Source: an uncultured Oscillospiraceae bacterium
GTDB taxonomy: Bacteria > Bacillota > Clostridia > Oscillospirales > Acutalibacteraceae
Assembly: GCA_949289045.1 (NCBI GenBank)
Contig: CASEMN010000008.1
Coordinates: forward strand, 1 to 64,000
Direction of reading: 5' to 3'
DNA length: 64,000 nucleotides
Shown: positions 61,540-64,000 of the stretch, piece after piece
Position numbering within the stretch: the first letter of the stretch is position 1
Layout: each line of letters begins with the position of its first letter
Position numbers and translations under genes: made by a program
Notes under the pieces: generated by a model
The model's input: the letters and a program-made list of their open reading frames with translations, nothing else
Databases searched by the model: none
What the model was told of the DNA's origin: nothing

Positions 61540-62850
61540 GTGCCGGTAATAATCAGCGATGTTGCAAAAGGATCTCCTGCGGATAAAAAAAGAATAAAAC
61601 CGGGGGATACACTTGTTTCCATAAACGGACATGACATAGCCGATGTTCTCGATTACAGCTTTTATGCCGATGACAGTGAGCTTAAAGTAGTTACTAAGCG
61701 TGAAAGCGGAGCATTTCAGATAGTCCGGGTAGAAAAAGAGCAGGGCGAGGATTTAGGACTTATTTTTGAAACCTATCTTATGGATAAAAAGAGAAGCTGC
61801 AAAAATAAATGTATGTTCTGTTTTATCGACCAGCTTCCGAAAGGTCTCAGAGAAAGCCTTTATTTCAAGGATGACGATGCGAGACTTTCATTCCTTTTCG
61901 GCAACTATATTACCCTTACGAACCTTACGGAACGTGAGGTACAGCGCATTATGGAAATGCACATAAGCCCCGTTAATATATCCGTTCATACGATGAATCC
62001 GGAACTGAGAGTCAAGATGATGGCGAATCCCAATGCAGGTGAAGCTTTGAAAATAGTAAAAAGGCTTGCCGATGCGGGAATTTCCATCAATACCCAGCTT
62101 GTGCTCTGCCCCGGAGTAAATGACGGTGAAGAGCTTAAATACAGCTTAAAGGAGCTTGCAGCTCTTTATCCCAGTGTTCAGAGTATTGCGGCGGTTCCGG
62201 TGGGTATTACAAAATTCCGTGAGGGACTTTGTCATATTGAGCCTTATACAAAGGAACAGGCAGCCGAAACCGTTGATATTATAGAGCAGTTCGGAAACGA
62301 GTTTAAAAAGGATCACGGTACACGTCTTGCTTTTGCGGCAGATGAATTTTATCTTAAAGCAGGCAGACCCATTCCTGACGGAGAGTATTATGAGGAGTTT
62401 GCACAACTTGAAAACGGTGTGGGACTCTGGGCGGATCTTCGTGACTCATTTGCAAAGGCTCTTTCCGAAACTCAGGAATGCCCCAACGCTAAGGAGAGAA
62501 AAATCTCCATGGCTACGGGAACTTCCGCTTATCCTCTTATAAATTCCTTAGCTCAGAAGGCTCAGGAGAAGTTTAAAAATCTTCATATTGAAGTTACACC
62601 AATAAAAAATAAATTTTTCGGAGAGACTATAAACGTTGCCGGACTTCTTACGGGAACGGATCTTATAGATCAGCTTAACGGTAAGGATTTAGGCGAAGAG
62701 CTGCTAATACCTTCAGTTATGCTCAGAAGCGAGGGAGACATTTTCCTTGATGATTTGTCTCCGAAAGATTTGGAAGAAAGGCTGAAAGTAAAGGTTACAC
62801 CTGTGGATAACGACGGATACGCACTGCTTTCGGCAATGATAGGAGAGTGA
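61540..62850 (+). CDS. DUF512-family radical SAM-like protein with PDZ domain
   Basis: A 436-residue cytoplasmic protein. An N-terminal PDZ-like domain (about 1-60; GSPADKKRIKPGDTLVSING) is followed by a radical SAM-like core with C-x3-C-x2-C in KNKCMFCFIDQLP and the family phrase ESLYFKDDDARLSF, and then the DUF512 region. The start is GTG 61540, eight bases after GGGGAGGTG. It lies directly before der, the common clostridial order. The reaction is not known. Confidence 0.88.
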   Translation: MPVIISDVAKGSPADKKRIKPGDTLVSINGHDIADVLDYSFYADDSELKVVTKRESGAFQIVRVEKEQGEDLGLIFETYLMDKKRSCKNKCMFCFIDQLPKGLRESLYFKDDDARLSFLFGNYITLTNLTEREVQRIMEMHISPVNISVHTMNPELRVKMMANPNAGEALKIVKRLADAGISINTQLVLCPGVNDGEELKYSLKELAALYPSVQSIAAVPVGITKFREGLCHIEPYTKEQAAETVDIIEQFGNEFKKDHGTRLAFAADEFYLKAGRPIPDGEYYEEFAQLENGVGLWADLRDSFAKALSETQECPNAKERKISMATGTSAYPLINSLAQKAQEKFKNLHIEVTPIKNKFFGETINVAGLLTGTDLIDQLNGKDLGEELLIPSVMLRSEGDIFLDDLSPKDLEERLKVKVTPVDNDGYALLSAMIGE

Positions 62851-62854
62851 AAAA

Positions 62855-64000
62855 ATGGCAAGACCCATTGTGGCGGTTGTAGGAAGACCCAATGTGGGAA
62901 AATCGACCCTTTTCAATAAGCTTGTAGGTTCAAGGCTTTCAATTGTGGACGATACTCCCGGAGTTACCCGTGACCGTATTTACGGCGACTGCGAGTGGCT
63001 GGGCCACCATTTTCTGCTTGTTGATACAGGCGGTATTGAACCTCAGTCGGATGATATAATCCTTTCACAGATGAGACGTCAGGCGCAGCTTGCAATAGAC
63101 AGCGCCGATGTCATAATTCTTGTAACCGATGTAAAAAGCGGAGTTGTGGCTACCGACAGCGATGTAGCTGCAATGCTTCAGAAAAGCGGAAAGCCTATTG
63201 TTTTGTGCGTCAATAAATGCGACGGCATAGGCGATCTGCCAATGGATTTCTATGAGTTTTACAATCTCGGTTTAGGCGATCCCATAGCTGTTTCAGCGGT
63301 TCACGGCCACGGAACAGGCGATCTTCTTGATGAAGTGCTTAAATTCCTGCCCGATGAAAAGAGCGAAGAGGAAGAGGATGACATCACTTCCGTTGCAATT
63401 ATCGGAAAGCCCAATGTAGGTAAATCCTCCCTTGTAAATGCCATTTCCGGCGAGGAGAGAGCAATTGTTTCAAACATTGCCGGTACAACAAGAGATGCTA
63501 CTGATACCTATGTTGAAAATTCTCACGGAAAATTTGTATTTATTGATACAGCGGGACTTAGAAGAAAGAGCAAAGTCGATGACGCTATCGAAAAGTACAG
63601 TGTTATAAGAGCACGTATGGCAGTTGAAAGAGCGCAGGTATGCGTCATAATGATTGATGCTGTTGAGGGCTTTACAGAGCAGGATTCAAAGGTTGCCGGT
63701 ATTGCCCATGATTTAGGCAAGGCGTGCATTATAGCTGTTAACAAGTGGGATGCCGTTGAAAAGGACGGCAACACCATGGATAAATACCGCAAAAAGCTTA
63801 TGAACGATTTTTCATTTATGAGCTATGCGCCGATTATCTTTATTTCCGCAAAGACAGGTCAGAGAATAGAGCGCCTTTATGAGCTTATAAAGTATGTTGA
63901 TTCTCAGAATGCAATGAGAATTTCAACAGGTAAGCTTAACGATATTCTTGCGGCAGCTACTGCAAGAGTTCAGCCTCCCACGGATAAGGGCAAGCGACTC
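62855..64000 (+). CDS. der: Ribosome assembly GTPase Der (EngA), 3' end cut off
   Basis: A tandem-GTPase factor needed for 50S subunit assembly. Two G domains are visible: the first with GRPNVGKST near the start, DTPGVTRD, DTGG and NKCD; the second with GKPNVGKSS, then DTAGLRRKS and NKWD. The KH-like C-terminal domain has begun when the window ends after 382 codons (typical total about 440). It starts four bases after the DUF512 stop, with AGGAG upstream. Confidence 0.97.
   Translation, partial: MARPIVAVVGRPNVGKSTLFNKLVGSRLSIVDDTPGVTRDRIYGDCEWLGHHFLLVDTGGIEPQSDDIILSQMRRQAQLAIDSADVIILVTDVKSGVVATDSDVAAMLQKSGKPIVLCVNKCDGIGDLPMDFYEFYNLGLGDPIAVSAVHGHGTGDLLDEVLKFLPDEKSEEEEDDITSVAIIGKPNVGKSSLVNAISGEERAIVSNIAGTTRDATDTYVENSHGKFVFIDTAGLRRKSKVDDAIEKYSVIRARMAVERAQVCVIMIDAVEGFTEQDSKVAGIAHDLGKACIIAVNKWDAVEKDGNTMDKYRKKLMNDFSFMSYAPIIFISAKTGQRIERLYELIKYVDSQNAMRISTGKLNDILAAATARVQPPTDKGKRL

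Noticed and set aside
1..64000. CRISPR array, prophage, integrase or rRNA genes
   Set aside because: Looked for regular spaced repeats, phage structural genes, tyrosine or serine recombinases and rRNA; none seen apart from the IS3 end at the left edge.

Overview
The window looks like a chromosome segment of a low-GC, endospore-forming anaerobic Firmicute, most likely a gut-type clostridium of the Ruminococcaceae/Oscillospiraceae kind. The evidence is a complete spoIIAA-spoIIAB-sigF operon, a CwlD-type spore-cortex amidase, split-subunit transketolase, a T-box leader on alaS, strong AGGAGG ribosome sites, and a Cys-type sulfatase next to its anaerobic (radical SAM) maturase. No phage, CRISPR array or rRNA operon is visible. 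The only clear mobile element is the end of an IS3-family insertion at the extreme left edge.

Layout. 1-93: terminal inverted repeat and first 17 codons of an IS3-type OrfA on the minus strand. 160-9435: class B PBP, T-box-controlled alaS, HIT hydrolase, phosphoribosyltransferase, comEC, holA, rnmV. 9521-10670: ECF sigma factor and zinc-type anti-sigma factor. 10912-18585: tRNA modification and mismatch repair (miaB, ylbF-like, mutS, mutL, miaA). 18575-23519: envelope and division cluster (HlyD-like, yggS, sepF, divIVA, lspA, rluD-type). 23509-26151: HAD phosphatase fused in frame to transketolase N, then transketolase C. 26218-31623: accessory stretch with a methyltransferase between direct repeats, a three-gene ABC operon resembling bacteriocin-associated exporters, and a second methyltransferase. 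31624-32101: unexplained structured intergenic block and tRNA-Leu(UAG), minus strand. 32180-34961: GH2 glycosidase and WYL regulator. 35113-35810: two compact transcription units encoding tiny amphipathic peptides. 35869-37206 (minus): nrdR and a sugar-phosphate-isomerase-like TIM barrel. 37284-39909: small membrane protein, second ECF sigma/anti-sigma-like pair and two accessory membrane proteins. 39959-41236 (minus): aminotransferase. 41504-45792: 54-residue membrane protein, valS, folC. 45915-47320: spoIIA operon. 47404-52578: DUF5696-like lipoprotein, cwlD, radA, conserved protein. 52749-55904: membrane-anchored sulfatase and maturase. 55982-57277 (minus): mtaB. 57407-64000: D,D-carboxypeptidase, pgi, P-loop protein, yceD-rpmF, DUF512 protein, der (cut by the window end).

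Most of the window is housekeeping, in operons with 0-30 base gaps and many 4-20 base overlaps. The accessory parts are 26.2-32.0 kb, 35.1-35.8 kb and 37.3-39.9 kb. The most interesting signals are the paired tiny-peptide genes at 35.1-35.8 kb (each with a near-consensus sigma-A promoter and a terminator), the in-frame HAD-transketolase fusion with an internal ribosome site and TTG start, and the structured block beside tRNA-Leu.

Several starts were moved downstream of the longest reading frame because a strong ribosome site, or a promoter lying inside the extension, decides the start: sepF, the 30.9 kb methyltransferase, GH2, the second ECF sigma factor, dacF-like, the P-loop protein and the DUF512 gene. 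Family names rest on motifs read by eye, not on database searches.
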